Numbered from the stretch's first letter, positions 32,792-41,937 are shown. The stretch: DNA of 64,000 nt from Rhodoferax sp. (GCA_031291295.1 JARLJI010000260.1:124001-188000), one strand, 5' to 3'. The notes: generated from the sequence alone by a model not told the origin. Made by a program: numbers and translations.

Positions 32792-33289
32792 ATGCGCCGA
32801 CGCTACCTGATCAACGGACAAACCCATGACGTGGTGGTGACCCGCGGCGTCAATGGCGGATTTTCCATTCTGCGGGCCGGGCGCCGCCTCGACGCGCGCG
32901 TCGAGGCATTACCCGATGGCCGCCAGCGCCTCGGGATCGACGCTCAGGAGCACACCGTCTGGATCGCCGCCAGTGAAAAATCGGTTTTCGTGCATAGCAA
33001 CGCCAGCGGCACCATCGAGATCGAGACGGTGGACGCCGCGGGAGGCGCCGGACAGGCCCGCGCTGGAGCGTCCGACACGCTAGTCGCCCCGATGCCCGGC
33101 ACCGTCATCGCCATCCAAGTGGCCGAGGGCGACATGGTCAGCGTCGGCCAGCCGCTGATGGTGATCGAGAGCATGAAGCTCGAAACCACACTGCTCGCGC
33201 CGCGAGAAGCGCGCGTCAAGGCCGTGCATTTTGGCGTGGGCGCCACTTTCAGACTCAAGGCCATTTTGTTGACGCTGACCGACGCCTGA
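32792..33289 (+). CDS. Biotin carboxyl carrier protein (separate BCCP)
   Basis: A 165-residue protein. The C-terminal 75 residues form a biotinyl domain with the biotin-attachment segment VIESMKLETTLLAP (ESMK lysine) and the upstream APMPGTVIAIQVAEGD. The N-terminal about 85 residues are beta-rich and would correspond to the BT linker of fused alpha subunits. ATG 32792 lies 3 nt after the carboxylase stop with GGAGG upstream; a TTG two codons earlier is less likely. It carries carboxybiotin to the carboxyltransferase encoded next. Confidence 0.9.
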   Translation: MRRRYLINGQTHDVVVTRGVNGGFSILRAGRRLDARVEALPDGRQRLGIDAQEHTVWIAASEKSVFVHSNASGTIEIETVDAAGGAGQARAGASDTLVAPMPGTVIAIQVAEGDMVSVGQPLMVIESMKLETTLLAPREARVKAVHFGVGATFRLKAILLTLTDA

Positions 33290-33314
33290 GCCCCTAAACT
33301 TTTGAGCTAACGCC

Positions 33315-34913
33315 ATGAAACGCATCGAATCCCGCATCGACACTTCGTCCCCGGCGTACCGTGGCAACTACAAGGCGATGACCGCCATCGTCGCGAAATA
33401 CCGCGATCGCATGGAGATCACCCGCCACCAGCGGCCAGCGCACGAAATCAAGCGTGTGCGCGATCAGGGCAAGCTGCTAGCGCGTGAGCGCCTCGATCTG
33501 CTGCTTGACCCCGGCACCCCTTTCCTCGAATTTTCGGCACTGGCCGCCTGCGAAGACTACAACGGCGAAGTGCCGGGTGCCAACGTCGTCACCGGCCTGG
33601 GCATGGTCAGCGGTCGCGAGGTACTGATCCACGCCGACGATTCCAGCGTCAAGGGCGGCGTCTGGTACACGCTCACGCCGCGCAAGCTTTCGCGGCTACT
33701 CGACATCGCGCTGGAAAACCGTCTGCCAGTGATCCACCTATGCGACAGCGGCGGAGCCTTCCTCGAAGAACTCTCGGGCGTCTACATCGAGGGCGGCAAG
33801 GTCTTCCGCAACCAGTGCCTGCTGTCCAAGGCCAATGTGCCGCAGGTGGCCATCGTGTTCGGCCACTGCACAGCTGGTGGCGCCTACATTCCGGCGCTGT
33901 GCGACTACAGCATCATCGTGCGTGGCACCGGTGGGGTGTTCCTGGGCGGTCCGCCGCTGGTCAAGGCTGCCACCGGCGAGGAGCACACTGCTGACGAGAT
34001 CGGCGGATGCGACCTGCACACCCAGGTCTCGGGCACGGTGGACTATCCGGCCGACAGCGAAGCGCACGCGTTTGAAATCTGCCGGGAGATCGTGGCCCAG
34101 TTCAAGCCGCCGACGCGCAGCTTCCTGCCCGAGCGTGAGCCCGAGGCACCCTACTACGACCCGGACGAAATCCATGGCATCGTCTCGCCCGACCACAAGG
34201 TGCAGTTCGACCAGCGCGAACTCATCGCGCGCATCGTCGACGGCAGCCGCTTCCACGAGTACCAGCCAGCCTATGGCACGACGCTGGTCTGCGGCTACGC
34301 CTACATTTGGGGCTACCGCGTCGGCATCCTGGCCAACAACGGCGTGCTGTTCAGCGACAGCTCCAAGAAGGCGGCGCACTTCATTTCGCTATGCAACCAG
34401 AACCGCACACCGTTGCTGTTCCTGCAAAACACCACCGGCTACATGATAGGCCGTAGCTACGAAATGGAAGGCATCACGAAGGACGGTGCCAAGATGCTGA
34501 TGGCCCAGGCCGGCAGCGAGGTGCCCAAGTTCACCGTCATCACCAGCGCGGCCTTCGGTGCCGGCTACTACGGCATGTGCGGCCGCGCCTGGGACCCGCG
34601 CTTGCTATGGGCCTGGCCCAACGTCCACATGGGCGTGATGGGCCCCGAGCAGGCTGCCAACACCTTGGCTGACGTAAAGATTGCGCAGTTGCGCCGCAAA
34701 GGGCACGAACCCGATGGGGACGAAATGAAGGCGCTACGCCAGCGGGTCTACGATAAAGCCGAGCGCGAGTCCAACGCCTATTTCGGCACCTCGCGCCTGT
34801 GGGACGATGGACTGTTGGCGCCAGTTGATACCCGCAACGCGCTGGGCATGGCCCTGTCGGCCGCCTCGCACGCGCCCATCGCCGATCCGCGTTACGGCAT
34901 TTTTCGTTTCTGA
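33315..34913 (+). CDS. Acyl-CoA carboxylase carboxyltransferase (beta) subunit
   Basis: A 532-residue carboxyltransferase of the methylcrotonyl-/geranyl-CoA carboxylase class, with two crotonase-like halves. Landmarks are LLARERLDLLLDPGTPFLE, GHCTAGGAYIPALCDYSII, GPPLVKAATGEEHTADEIGG, NNGVLFSDSSKKAAHFI and LLFLQNTTGYMIG. It moves the carboxyl group from biotin to an acyl-CoA. Length and the FLGGPPLVKAATGE block fit MCC-beta rather than propionyl-CoA carboxylase. Neighbouring PECR-like SDRs recall the acyclic terpene (Atu) and leucine (Liu) systems; no AtuA or HMG-CoA lyase is visible. Confidence 0.92.
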   Translation: MKRIESRIDTSSPAYRGNYKAMTAIVAKYRDRMEITRHQRPAHEIKRVRDQGKLLARERLDLLLDPGTPFLEFSALAACEDYNGEVPGANVVTGLGMVSGREVLIHADDSSVKGGVWYTLTPRKLSRLLDIALENRLPVIHLCDSGGAFLEELSGVYIEGGKVFRNQCLLSKANVPQVAIVFGHCTAGGAYIPALCDYSIIVRGTGGVFLGGPPLVKAATGEEHTADEIGGCDLHTQVSGTVDYPADSEAHAFEICREIVAQFKPPTRSFLPEREPEAPYYDPDEIHGIVSPDHKVQFDQRELIARIVDGSRFHEYQPAYGTTLVCGYAYIWGYRVGILANNGVLFSDSSKKAAHFISLCNQNRTPLLFLQNTTGYMIGRSYEMEGITKDGAKMLMAQAGSEVPKFTVITSAAFGAGYYGMCGRAWDPRLLWAWPNVHMGVMGPEQAANTLADVKIAQLRRKGHEPDGDEMKALRQRVYDKAERESNAYFGTSRLWDDGLLAPVDTRNALGMALSAASHAPIADPRYGIFRF

Positions 34914-34920
34914 GGTACCC

Positions 34921-35784
34921 ATGACAATACCCACCAGCTTCGGCTTTGACGACGAGACGCTGTCGACCCGACCGACCGTCTACCAACCCGGCCTGTTCGA
35001 TGGCAAGGTGGTGATGGTCAGTGGTGCCGGCAGCGGCATCGGCAAGGCCATCGCCTTCTTGTACGCGCGCCTGGGCGCCAAGCTCGTCATTTGCGGTCGC
35101 GACACCGAAAAACTCGAAACCTGCGCGCAATGGCTGCGCCAGCTCGGCAGTCCTGACGTGATGGTGCAGCAGGCCAATATCCGCGATCCAGAGCAGGTCG
35201 AACTGCTGATTGACGTGGCGTGGGTGCACTTCGGGCGCATCGACATTCTCGTCAACAACGCCGGTGGCCAGTTCCCGCAGAAGGCGCTGGACTATAGCGT
35301 CAAGGGCTGGAAGGCGGTCATCGATACCAACCTGAACGGCACTTGGTACATGATGCACGCCCTAGCCAAGCGCTGGCGTGACACCGACACACAGGGCAAC
35401 ATCGTCAACATCGTCGCTACTTTCCAACGCGGAATGCCGGGCGTGGCGCACACCTGCGCCGCGCGCTCCGCGGTGACTCACCTGTCCAAGACGGTGGCGG
35501 TGGAATGGGCGCAGTATGGAATACGAGTCAATTGCATCGCACCAGGGGCGATTGCCAGCACCGGCTTCCGTCAATACTCCGCCGAGGCGGTGAAGGCCTT
35601 TGCCGGAGCCAACCCGATGAAGCATGTCGGTGACGTGCAGGACGTGGCCGAGGCCGCAGTCTACCTCAGCGCACCCAGCGGCAAGTTCGTCACCGGCGAG
35701 CTGCTCACGGTGGACGGCGGTGGTGTGCTCTGGGGCGAAGTCTGGACCATCGCCAAACCCGATTACTTCAAGGTGAACGCATGA
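34921..35784 (+). CDS. PECR-like SDR (enoyl-CoA reductase-type), copy 1
   Basis: A 287-residue short-chain dehydrogenase with SGAGSGIG cofactor loop (about residues 34-41) and NNAGGQF (about 111-117). The family catalytic pair YxxxK is replaced: the aligned segment reads HTCAARSAV (Tyr to Thr, Lys to Arg). The same pattern (HSGAARAGV), plus GGQF and KGW-AV--TNL-GT-YM, is found in peroxisomal trans-2-enoyl-CoA reductase (PECR), so enoyl-CoA reduction is more likely than alcohol oxidation. It overlaps the next, homologous SDR by 4 nt. NADPH preference cannot be settled by eye. Confidence 0.87.
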   Translation: MTIPTSFGFDDETLSTRPTVYQPGLFDGKVVMVSGAGSGIGKAIAFLYARLGAKLVICGRDTEKLETCAQWLRQLGSPDVMVQQANIRDPEQVELLIDVAWVHFGRIDILVNNAGGQFPQKALDYSVKGWKAVIDTNLNGTWYMMHALAKRWRDTDTQGNIVNIVATFQRGMPGVAHTCAARSAVTHLSKTVAVEWAQYGIRVNCIAPGAIASTGFRQYSAEAVKAFAGANPMKHVGDVQDVAEAAVYLSAPSGKFVTGELLTVDGGGVLWGEVWTIAKPDYFKVNA

Positions 35785-36659
35785 ATCCGACCACAACGCA
35801 ACACCCCAAGTTCGGCCCCGGTGACGAAGCACTGGCCACCCTTCCGACGGTCTACCGCGACGACCTGTTCGCCGACAAGGTGGTGCTGGTCTCCGGTGCC
35901 GGCAGCGGCATCGGCAAGGCGATCGCCTTCCTGTTCGCGCGACTTGGCGCCACGCTAGCCATCTGCGGACGCAAGCCCGAGAAGCTCGAGGACTGCGCTG
36001 AAAAACTGCGCGCGCTGTCGGGCCGCGAGGTATTTACCTACCCGATGACCATCCGCGACTCCGAGCAGGTGGACGCCATGCTCAGTGCCGTGTGGGAACG
36101 CTTCGGCGGCGTCGACGTGCTGGTCAACAACGCCGGCGGCCAGTTCGCCGCCCATGCCATGGACTTCAGCGTCAAAGGCTGGAATGCGGTGATCGACACC
36201 AACCTCAACGGCAGCTGGTACATGATGCAAGGTGCGGCCAGGCGCTGGGTGGAACAGGGCCGGCCCGGCAATATCGTTAACATCACCGCCGCCATCGACC
36301 GCGGCCTCACCGGCATGGCGCACACGACCGCTTCGCGCGCCGGTGTGATCGCGCTGTCGCGCACGCTGGCCATCGAGTGGGCTGAGCACGGCATCCGCCT
36401 GAACTGCATTGGTGCCGGAGCCATCGAGAGCAACGGTTTCAACAACTACCGCGAAGAAAACGTCTCCACCTTCTACCAGTGCAACCCGATGAAGCGCGCC
36501 GGCGACGTGCAGGACATCGCCGAGGCGGTGGTCTACCTCGCCGCCCCCTCGGGCAAGTTCATCACCGGCGAGGTGCTCAACGTCGAGGGCGGGATGCTGC
36601 TGTGGGGCGAATTTTGGCCTGCGGGCAAGCCGGACTATTTCAAAGTTGAGCCAGTGTGA
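35781..36659 (+). CDS. PECR-like SDR (enoyl-CoA reductase-type), copy 2
   Basis: A 292-residue tandem paralogue of the preceding SDR: SGAGSGIGKAIAF loop, NNAGGQF, and HTTASRAGV at the position of YxxxK, again lacking both catalytic Tyr and Lys. Both proteins share a C-terminal WGE--W---KPDYFKV end not found in FabG-type SDRs. The pair may form a heteromer or act on successive double bonds. Its stop overlaps the GTG start of the thioesterase gene. Citronellol-catabolism SDRs (AtuB/AtuG) are another plausible relative. Confidence 0.87.
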   Translation: MNPTTTQHPKFGPGDEALATLPTVYRDDLFADKVVLVSGAGSGIGKAIAFLFARLGATLAICGRKPEKLEDCAEKLRALSGREVFTYPMTIRDSEQVDAMLSAVWERFGGVDVLVNNAGGQFAAHAMDFSVKGWNAVIDTNLNGSWYMMQGAARRWVEQGRPGNIVNITAAIDRGLTGMAHTTASRAGVIALSRTLAIEWAEHGIRLNCIGAGAIESNGFNNYREENVSTFYQCNPMKRAGDVQDIAEAVVYLAAPSGKFITGEVLNVEGGMLLWGEFWPAGKPDYFKVEPV

Positions 36660-37099
36660 GTGTGCAAGCACCTCTTCCATCAGCAAGTTACTCTCACGGG
36701 CCGTTTCAGCAGCTCGTGGGATACGACATCTTGAACGGCGAGCACGGCCTCTATTTCCGGCTGCCGATCCGGCGCGACCACCTCAACCCCCACGGCGTGC
36801 TCCACGGCGGCGTGCCCTTGACATTGCTCGATGCGGTCGGGGGCAGAACGCTGATCGACCGGCCGATCCCGGGCAGTGATCAGCTCATCCAGTCCTCGGT
36901 GACGGTCACGCTCACCGTGGATTTCATGCGTGCGGTCGGCGCCGGAATCCTGTTTGCATCGGCAACGCCCGACCACATCGGCAAGACGCTGGCCTACGTG
37001 TCGGTGAAAGTGACGCTCGACGCACTCGACGGAGACATCGTGTCGCGCGGCATCGGCACCTACCGCATCTACACCAAGTCGCTTGTCAAGGCAGTCTGA
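36656..37099 (+). CDS. PaaI-type hotdog acyl-CoA thioesterase
   Basis: A 147-residue hotdog protein with LNPHGVLHGGVPLTLLDAVG (about residues 43-62), the HGG-x6-D signature of PaaI-like thioesterases, and VTVTLTVDFMRAVGAG in the second half. It starts at a GTG overlapping the SDR stop. It would hydrolyse stalled CoA esters and recycle CoA for the pathway. It is the last plus-strand gene of this operon; a convergent minus-strand gene begins 40 bp later. Confidence 0.87.
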   Translation: MSVQAPLPSASYSHGPFQQLVGYDILNGEHGLYFRLPIRRDHLNPHGVLHGGVPLTLLDAVGGRTLIDRPIPGSDQLIQSSVTVTLTVDFMRAVGAGILFASATPDHIGKTLAYVSVKVTLDALDGDIVSRGIGTYRIYTKSLVKAV

Positions 37100-37139
37100 G
37101 CGGCGCGGGGCCGCAAGTCGCCTGGCAGCGCACTGCCGC

Positions 37140-37604
37140 TCAATGCACATGATCATCGGGCGGCGGCAGGATTTTCGGCTCGCGGTTGATGCGTTCGATT
37201 TGGTCGAGCAGAAACTGCGTGTCCCGCCATCCTTCACCAGTGCCCTCCTCGTCCTGCGGCAGCCAGCGCGCACGCACATAGCCGAATCGGTCGATCAGGA
37301 ATTCCATGTGAGACGGTGGTTCCCCCAAGACGGTCTTGCCGGGGTCCCTCAAGGTGCGCCGGAACAGCAGGTAGGCGGTCGCCGCTTCCTGCGCCCCGTC
37401 GGTGACGACGGAAAACGGCACCGACGGCGAAGAAGGGGCGCCCGGCAAAGCAATGGCAATCACCTCGGTGCCGCTGGATTGCAGGCGCGGATAGAGACGT
37501 GCCAGTTCGGCCAGGCGTTGCGCCGAGAAGGGCTGCGAGTAGAAGACCAGAAGCACGGAGGCCTTTGGTCTATATCGACCAGCCAGGGCCTTTACTTGAG
37601 GCAA
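37140..37604 (-). CDS. Thioredoxin-fold (AhpC/TSA-like) domain protein, possibly a fragment
   Basis: An open frame of 154 residues whose only start near the 5' end is TTG. ASVLLVFYSQPFSAQRLAEL and VIAIALPGAPSSPSVPFSVV resemble thioredoxin/peroxiredoxin-like strands, and the PPPDDHVH end resembles C-terminal domains I associate with CopD-type copper proteins. No CxxC motif, signal peptide or membrane segment is visible, so it may be the detached C-terminal domain of a larger protein. It lies 7 nt downstream of the LuxR gene on the same strand. Confidence 0.5.
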   Translation of the reverse strand: MPQVKALAGRYRPKASVLLVFYSQPFSAQRLAELARLYPRLQSSGTEVIAIALPGAPSSPSVPFSVVTDGAQEAATAYLLFRRTLRDPGKTVLGEPPSHMEFLIDRFGYVRARWLPQDEEGTGEGWRDTQFLLDQIERINREPKILPPPDDHVH

Positions 37605-37611
37605 TCCAGGC

Positions 37612-40277
37612 TCAAAGCCAGGCCCGCGTGCGCGCTTCCCGCAAAGCGCCCGTGCGGTTTTTCACGCCCAGTTTCGCGTACACGTTGTGGAGATGCCACT
37701 TGACCGTGCCCTCGGTCAACACAAGCCGACCCGCCACTTCGCCATTGGACAGGCCATCTGCCAGCAGGCAAAGGATCTGCAGTTCGCGCTCGGTTGGCCG
37801 CTCCTGGTCCGCGGGCGCCGCATCCTGGCGTGCGGATGCAGCGCCTGCGGCAAGCAGCAGCGTGCGCGCGTATGAAAACGCCGGTGTGGGACTCTGCGGC
37901 TTGTCGACGACGCGGCGCAAAAGGCCCTCCAACTCGACACCCTCGTCAAGGTACAGGCGCACGTAGCCGTTCGATGCCGCGATGCGAAGGCTTTCCATCA
38001 GCGCGTCGTGCCCACCTTCGGTATCTCCGGTTCGCGCCAACGCCAACGAGCGCAGCATCAGCAGTTCGGCCAGCTTGTGCTGCTGATGGCTGCGCCGCGC
38101 CCTGGCGATGCCGGAATCGGCCCATTGCAGGGCAAGGTCGGGCCGACCCTGCGCGAGATCGAGACGGGCCCAGAGACGCTCGGCCTTGTCTCTGTGCAAA
38201 TTGGTCTGCGGTCCTTGCGGCAGCAGCCCATGGTCACTGGCCATTCGCCGCGCCGCCTCGACGTCGCCGGCGCGCAGCAGCAACAGTGCGCGCTCGGCCA
38301 CCATCGTAAGCTGCAAGCGCACGAAGCCACGCGCCAGTCCCACGCGCTCGCCCTCCGCCGCCGCATCGAGCGCACCCGAGATGTCACCCCGCGCGGCCTG
38401 CAGACGTGACGCCGCCACGTAGCCCGCGATCATCGCATCGACGATACCTTGGTGCGGCAGCAGCGGCAACGCCGCTTCCACTTCCACCATCGCGTCGGTG
38501 CACTGGTTGCGTTCGTACAGCAGCAACGCGCGGATCGCGCGCAGCATGGCCGCCAGGCCCGCGGCACCAGGCGTGAAAGCAGGCGCTCCGGACAGCGCCG
38601 AGGCGCTGTCCGCCAGGGCATCGCGATGCCGCCCGGCTTTGAGCAGCGAGGCGGCCGAGATCACCCTGACCCACATAAGGCCGTATGGCGAAGGTGCCTC
38701 CTCGAACTTCACTTGCGCCTCGCGCAAGGATTGGGTGGCCTCGGCGAAGCGTCCATTGCACTTGTGCGCATAGGCCAGCACCGTTTGTGCGGCGCCGTAG
38801 TGGAACGGGTCCGGATCGGGCGGCCCGGCCAGCCACTGGCGCACAAAGACCTCTGCATCGGCCTCGTCATCACGCAGGCCGGCGATCACGCCGCGCTGAA
38901 GAACGGTCGTATGCAGGATCAAGCGGACACCGGCTGATTTTCCCTTGCCGCAAGCCCGCTCAATGCGCGCCAGCCACGCTGCCGCTTCAGCATAGCGACG
39001 CAAAAACACCAGCGCCCACACCGCTTGCAACATTAGTGCGCAGTCAGGCTCCACGCTACGCGATTCCAATTGCGCGAGCAGGTCCAGGAAGGTCTCGTGC
39101 CGACCCTCGCCTTGCACCAACTGATGTGCGTAGCTGGTCAGATAGGTGGACGCGAGCCGCGCGTCGTCACCCTCCAGGGCCGTGCGGATCGCACGGTAAA
39201 CCTCCCCCCGGGCATGCCACCATTGCGCACAACGCGTTCGCAGTATGCGCGCCAACACCCCCCCACGCCGACCAATCGCATCAGTGCGCGCTCCGCCACC
39301 AGCGCATGCAAGGCGTAGAACGGTTCGCCAGCCACGCGTCCCCGACGCTGCACGATGCCCAGTTGCTCGCCCTCGGCGATCGCCTCAGCCCCCTCGGGCG
39401 CATTGAGCGCGACCAGCAGCGGCAGCGTGAAGTCACCAACGGCGGCCATCACGAACAGCGCCTGCTGACGGGCCGGCGCCAATCCCTTGAAGAAGCTCTC
39501 GTAAATGAAGCTGTCCATCAGCAAGTTGCTACTGCCCTCGTCGGCCTCCAGTACGCCCTCGCCGCTGGCGAGGGCAAGCTGCACCAATGCCGGCCAACCC
39601 TCGGTGATCCCGACGATATGATCAACCTCTTCGTCACCGGCCGACAGTCGGCGCCGCCGCACCAGTTCCTGCACATCCTGCGCGTCGAGCTTCAGCTCGC
39701 GCTGTGTCACCCAGCGTACCAGCCCGCGCGCGGTCAGCACGGCCAGATCGAAATCCATCCCTTCGCGGCCGCAAACGACGAACCTCACGTAGTCGGGTGC
39801 CGCCACCAACAGACGGCTCAGGGTGTGAGCGCTCTCGCTGCCACGCAACACATGCACATCGTCGAAGAACAGCACCATGGGACGACGACGTTGGCCAAGG
39901 GCCTGCAACAACGCCAGCAAGCCGCTCTCGACCGCCGCCGTCGCGTCGATGGCACCCATCGCGACGGGCTCCGACGGACCTCCGACTGCATTCAACAAAG
40001 AGCGAATAAAGAACACCTTGTCGCGCCAGGAAGTGTCGAGCGCCACCCACACGCGGTCGGCGTCTTTGCAAGCGCGAAACCAACCTCCCATCAATGTCGT
40101 CTTGCCATAGCCGGCCGGCGCAACGATGGCCACGATCCGATCACGCATGGACAAGTGCACAATCGCCCGCCGCGCAATCGTGGCCGCCGTCTGGTCAGGG
40201 GGCGCCCCCTCGACTACCGCCTGGGATGACGACGCAGCGAAATGGGGCCAGCGAAATGTCGCTTTTGGATGGGTCAT
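37612..40277 (-). pseudogene. MalT/AlkS-type LuxR regulator interrupted by a frameshift
   Basis: Two overlapping minus-strand frames together make one large ATP-dependent LuxR regulator of about 886 residues. The first (40277 to about 39264) has Walker A APAGYGKTTL and Walker B VLFFDDVHVL. The second (about 39258 to 37612) has TPR-like helices and the C-terminal HTH PTERELQILCLLADGLSNGE with GTVKWHLHNVYAKLGV. They meet at a run of seven C (39258-39264; G on the coding strand); one extra G would join them as LVGVGG-VLARILRT. It is downstream of the DUF35 gene in the ligase/thiolase operon, so it may regulate that operon. True mutation, phase variation or sequencing error are all possible. Confidence 0.85.
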
Positions 40278-40306
40278 TTCCTCAGATGGCACGCGAAGAC
40301 GCTGTT

Positions 40307-40738
40307 TCACGCTTGAAGTCCGGCCGCCCGGAATCGCGGCAGCGACACACCGCCCCCGACGGGCTCGCAAACCAGCTCGACAGCCATGTCGAAGGTGACC
40401 ACCGAAGGATCTGGACCGACGAAGGCGCTGATCATCCGCGGACCTTCTTCGAGTTCTACCAGCAGCACGGCATAGGGCGTGTCCTGCTTGAAGGCCGGGC
40501 CGGGCGCCCGGTGGACCACGCTGAACGAATACACCTTGGCGCGACCGCTGGCGGCGCGGTGATCAAGGCGCTCGCTACCGCACTCACGGCAGATCGCCTG
40601 TTGGTAGAGCTGCACGTGGCCGCACGCAAGGCAGTGCTGCAGCAGCAGCTCGCCTTCCTGAATGCCGCGCCAATAGATTTCCGAATCCGCATCCGGCATC
40701 GGCTGCGGCTTGAGGTGGGCGTCTTTTGGGTTGATCAC
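40307..40738 (-). CDS. DUF35 Zn-ribbon/OB-fold protein
   Basis: A 143-residue DUF35 protein with zinc ribbon cysteines CLAC and CREC (about residues 37-55) and an OB-fold region GRAKVYSFSVVHRAPGPAF. It is coupled to the upstream thiolase gene by a 4-nt overlap and repeats the DUF35/thiolase arrangement at 870-2431, though in the opposite gene order. It is likely an obligate partner of that thiolase-fold protein. Confidence 0.9.
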   Translation of the reverse strand: MINPKDAHLKPQPMPDADSEIYWRGIQEGELLLQHCLACGHVQLYQQAICRECGSERLDHRAASGRAKVYSFSVVHRAPGPAFKQDTPYAVLLVELEEGPRMISAFVGPDPSVVTFDMAVELVCEPVGGGVSLPRFRAAGLQA

Positions 40739-41937
40739 AGCGTGGCCTCCGTTCCCAGGATGGTGGTGGCGTTGGTCGCAAAACCGGCGCCCAGGCTGTG
40801 CACCATGCCAAGTTCAGCACCCGCGACCTGGCGTTCACCGCAGCTTCCGCGCAGCTGGTTGACGACCTCATAGAAATGAAACAGCGAGCCCGGCATGCCC
40901 GAGTGCGCAAACGACAGCAGGCCGCCATGGGTGTTGCAGGGGATGGCTCCGCCGTAGGTGATCTGCCCGTCCTCGACGAAGCGCCCACCTTCGCCCTTGG
41001 GGCAGAACCCGAGGTCCTCCAGCATCATGATCACCGTGCCGGTGAAGCAGTCATAGACCCCGGCCACGTCGATGTCCTTCGGCCCGCAGCCCGCCATGGC
41101 GTAGGCCCTGGCGCTCGACTGCACCGCGCCCGTGGTGGTCAGCGAGGGCATCAGGAAGATGTGCTCGTGCGTGTAGCATTCGCCGCCGCCGAGGATGTAA
41201 ATGGGCTTGGCAATTCCCAGCGCCCTGGCGCGCTCGGCCGACGTGACGATGAAGGCTGCTGCGCCGTCGGAGATGAGAGAGCAGTCGAGCTTGTGGTAAG
41301 GCGTTGTCACCCAGCCGGAATTCAGCACGTCATCGACGCTCAGCGGATCGGTCATCTGCGCCCCCGGCGTGCGGCGTGCGTGTTCGCGGTGGATCACCGC
41401 CACCTTGGCAAACTGCTCGGAGGTGGTGCCGAACTCTTTCATGTGCCGATGCGCGGTCATGGCGAAGGTGTTGGCCACGGGAATGCCGAAGGGCATTTCG
41501 TATTGCTGGTCCCGGCTTTCGGTCATCGAGCGCAGGGCAAGGTCGGGTGACAGGCCGGTGAGCAGACTGTCGCCGCCCACCACCAGCACTGTTTCGGCCA
41601 AGCCGCCGGCAATGGCGGCGGCGGCGATGTTGAACATGGTGGCCGCCGTGGCGCCGGAGACCTGCAGCGTGTTGGAAAACGTTGGCTGGATGCCCAGGTA
41701 TTCGCTGAAAGCCACGCTGAAGCGGTGGAACGGCGAGGCAAAGGCGGAGCTTGAGAGCACGCCATCGACCTCGTGCTTGCCGATGCCGGCCTCGGCCAGC
41801 GCCTTGCCCGCTGCGTCGGCGGCCAGCGCGAGCGCGCTCTTGCCCGGCACGCGGCCGACGGCGGAAATGCCCGCACCGATGATCGCGGTTTTACCGCGAA
41901 GCGTATGCGACGAGGGTGCGGATTTGATGTTTGCCAT
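40735..41937 (-). CDS. Thiolase-fold protein, DUF35 partner
   Basis: A 400-residue thiolase-superfamily protein. NTHGGLLSFAHSGMPGS (about residue 324) is the conserved C-terminal-domain loop. The position of the nucleophilic Cys reads LQVSGATAATM (about residues 91-101), without cysteine, as in the paralogue at 1274. A non-thiolytic C-C lyase role like Ltp2 is therefore possible. It lies 42 nt downstream of an acid-CoA ligase gene and overlaps the DUF35 gene. Confidence 0.87.
   Translation of the reverse strand: MANIKSAPSSHTLRGKTAIIGAGISAVGRVPGKSALALAADAAGKALAEAGIGKHEVDGVLSSSAFASPFHRFSVAFSEYLGIQPTFSNTLQVSGATAATMFNIAAAAIAGGLAETVLVVGGDSLLTGLSPDLALRSMTESRDQQYEMPFGIPVANTFAMTAHRHMKEFGTTSEQFAKVAVIHREHARRTPGAQMTDPLSVDDVLNSGWVTTPYHKLDCSLISDGAAAFIVTSAERARALGIAKPIYILGGGECYTHEHIFLMPSLTTTGAVQSSARAYAMAGCGPKDIDVAGVYDCFTGTVIMMLEDLGFCPKGEGGRFVEDGQITYGGAIPCNTHGGLLSFAHSGMPGSLFHFYEVVNQLRGSCGERQVAGAELGMVHSLGAGFATNATTILGTEATL

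Noticed and set aside
38685-40229. 514-residue plus-strand open frame
   Set aside because: Antisense to the LuxR/MalT-like regulator; no recognisable fold.
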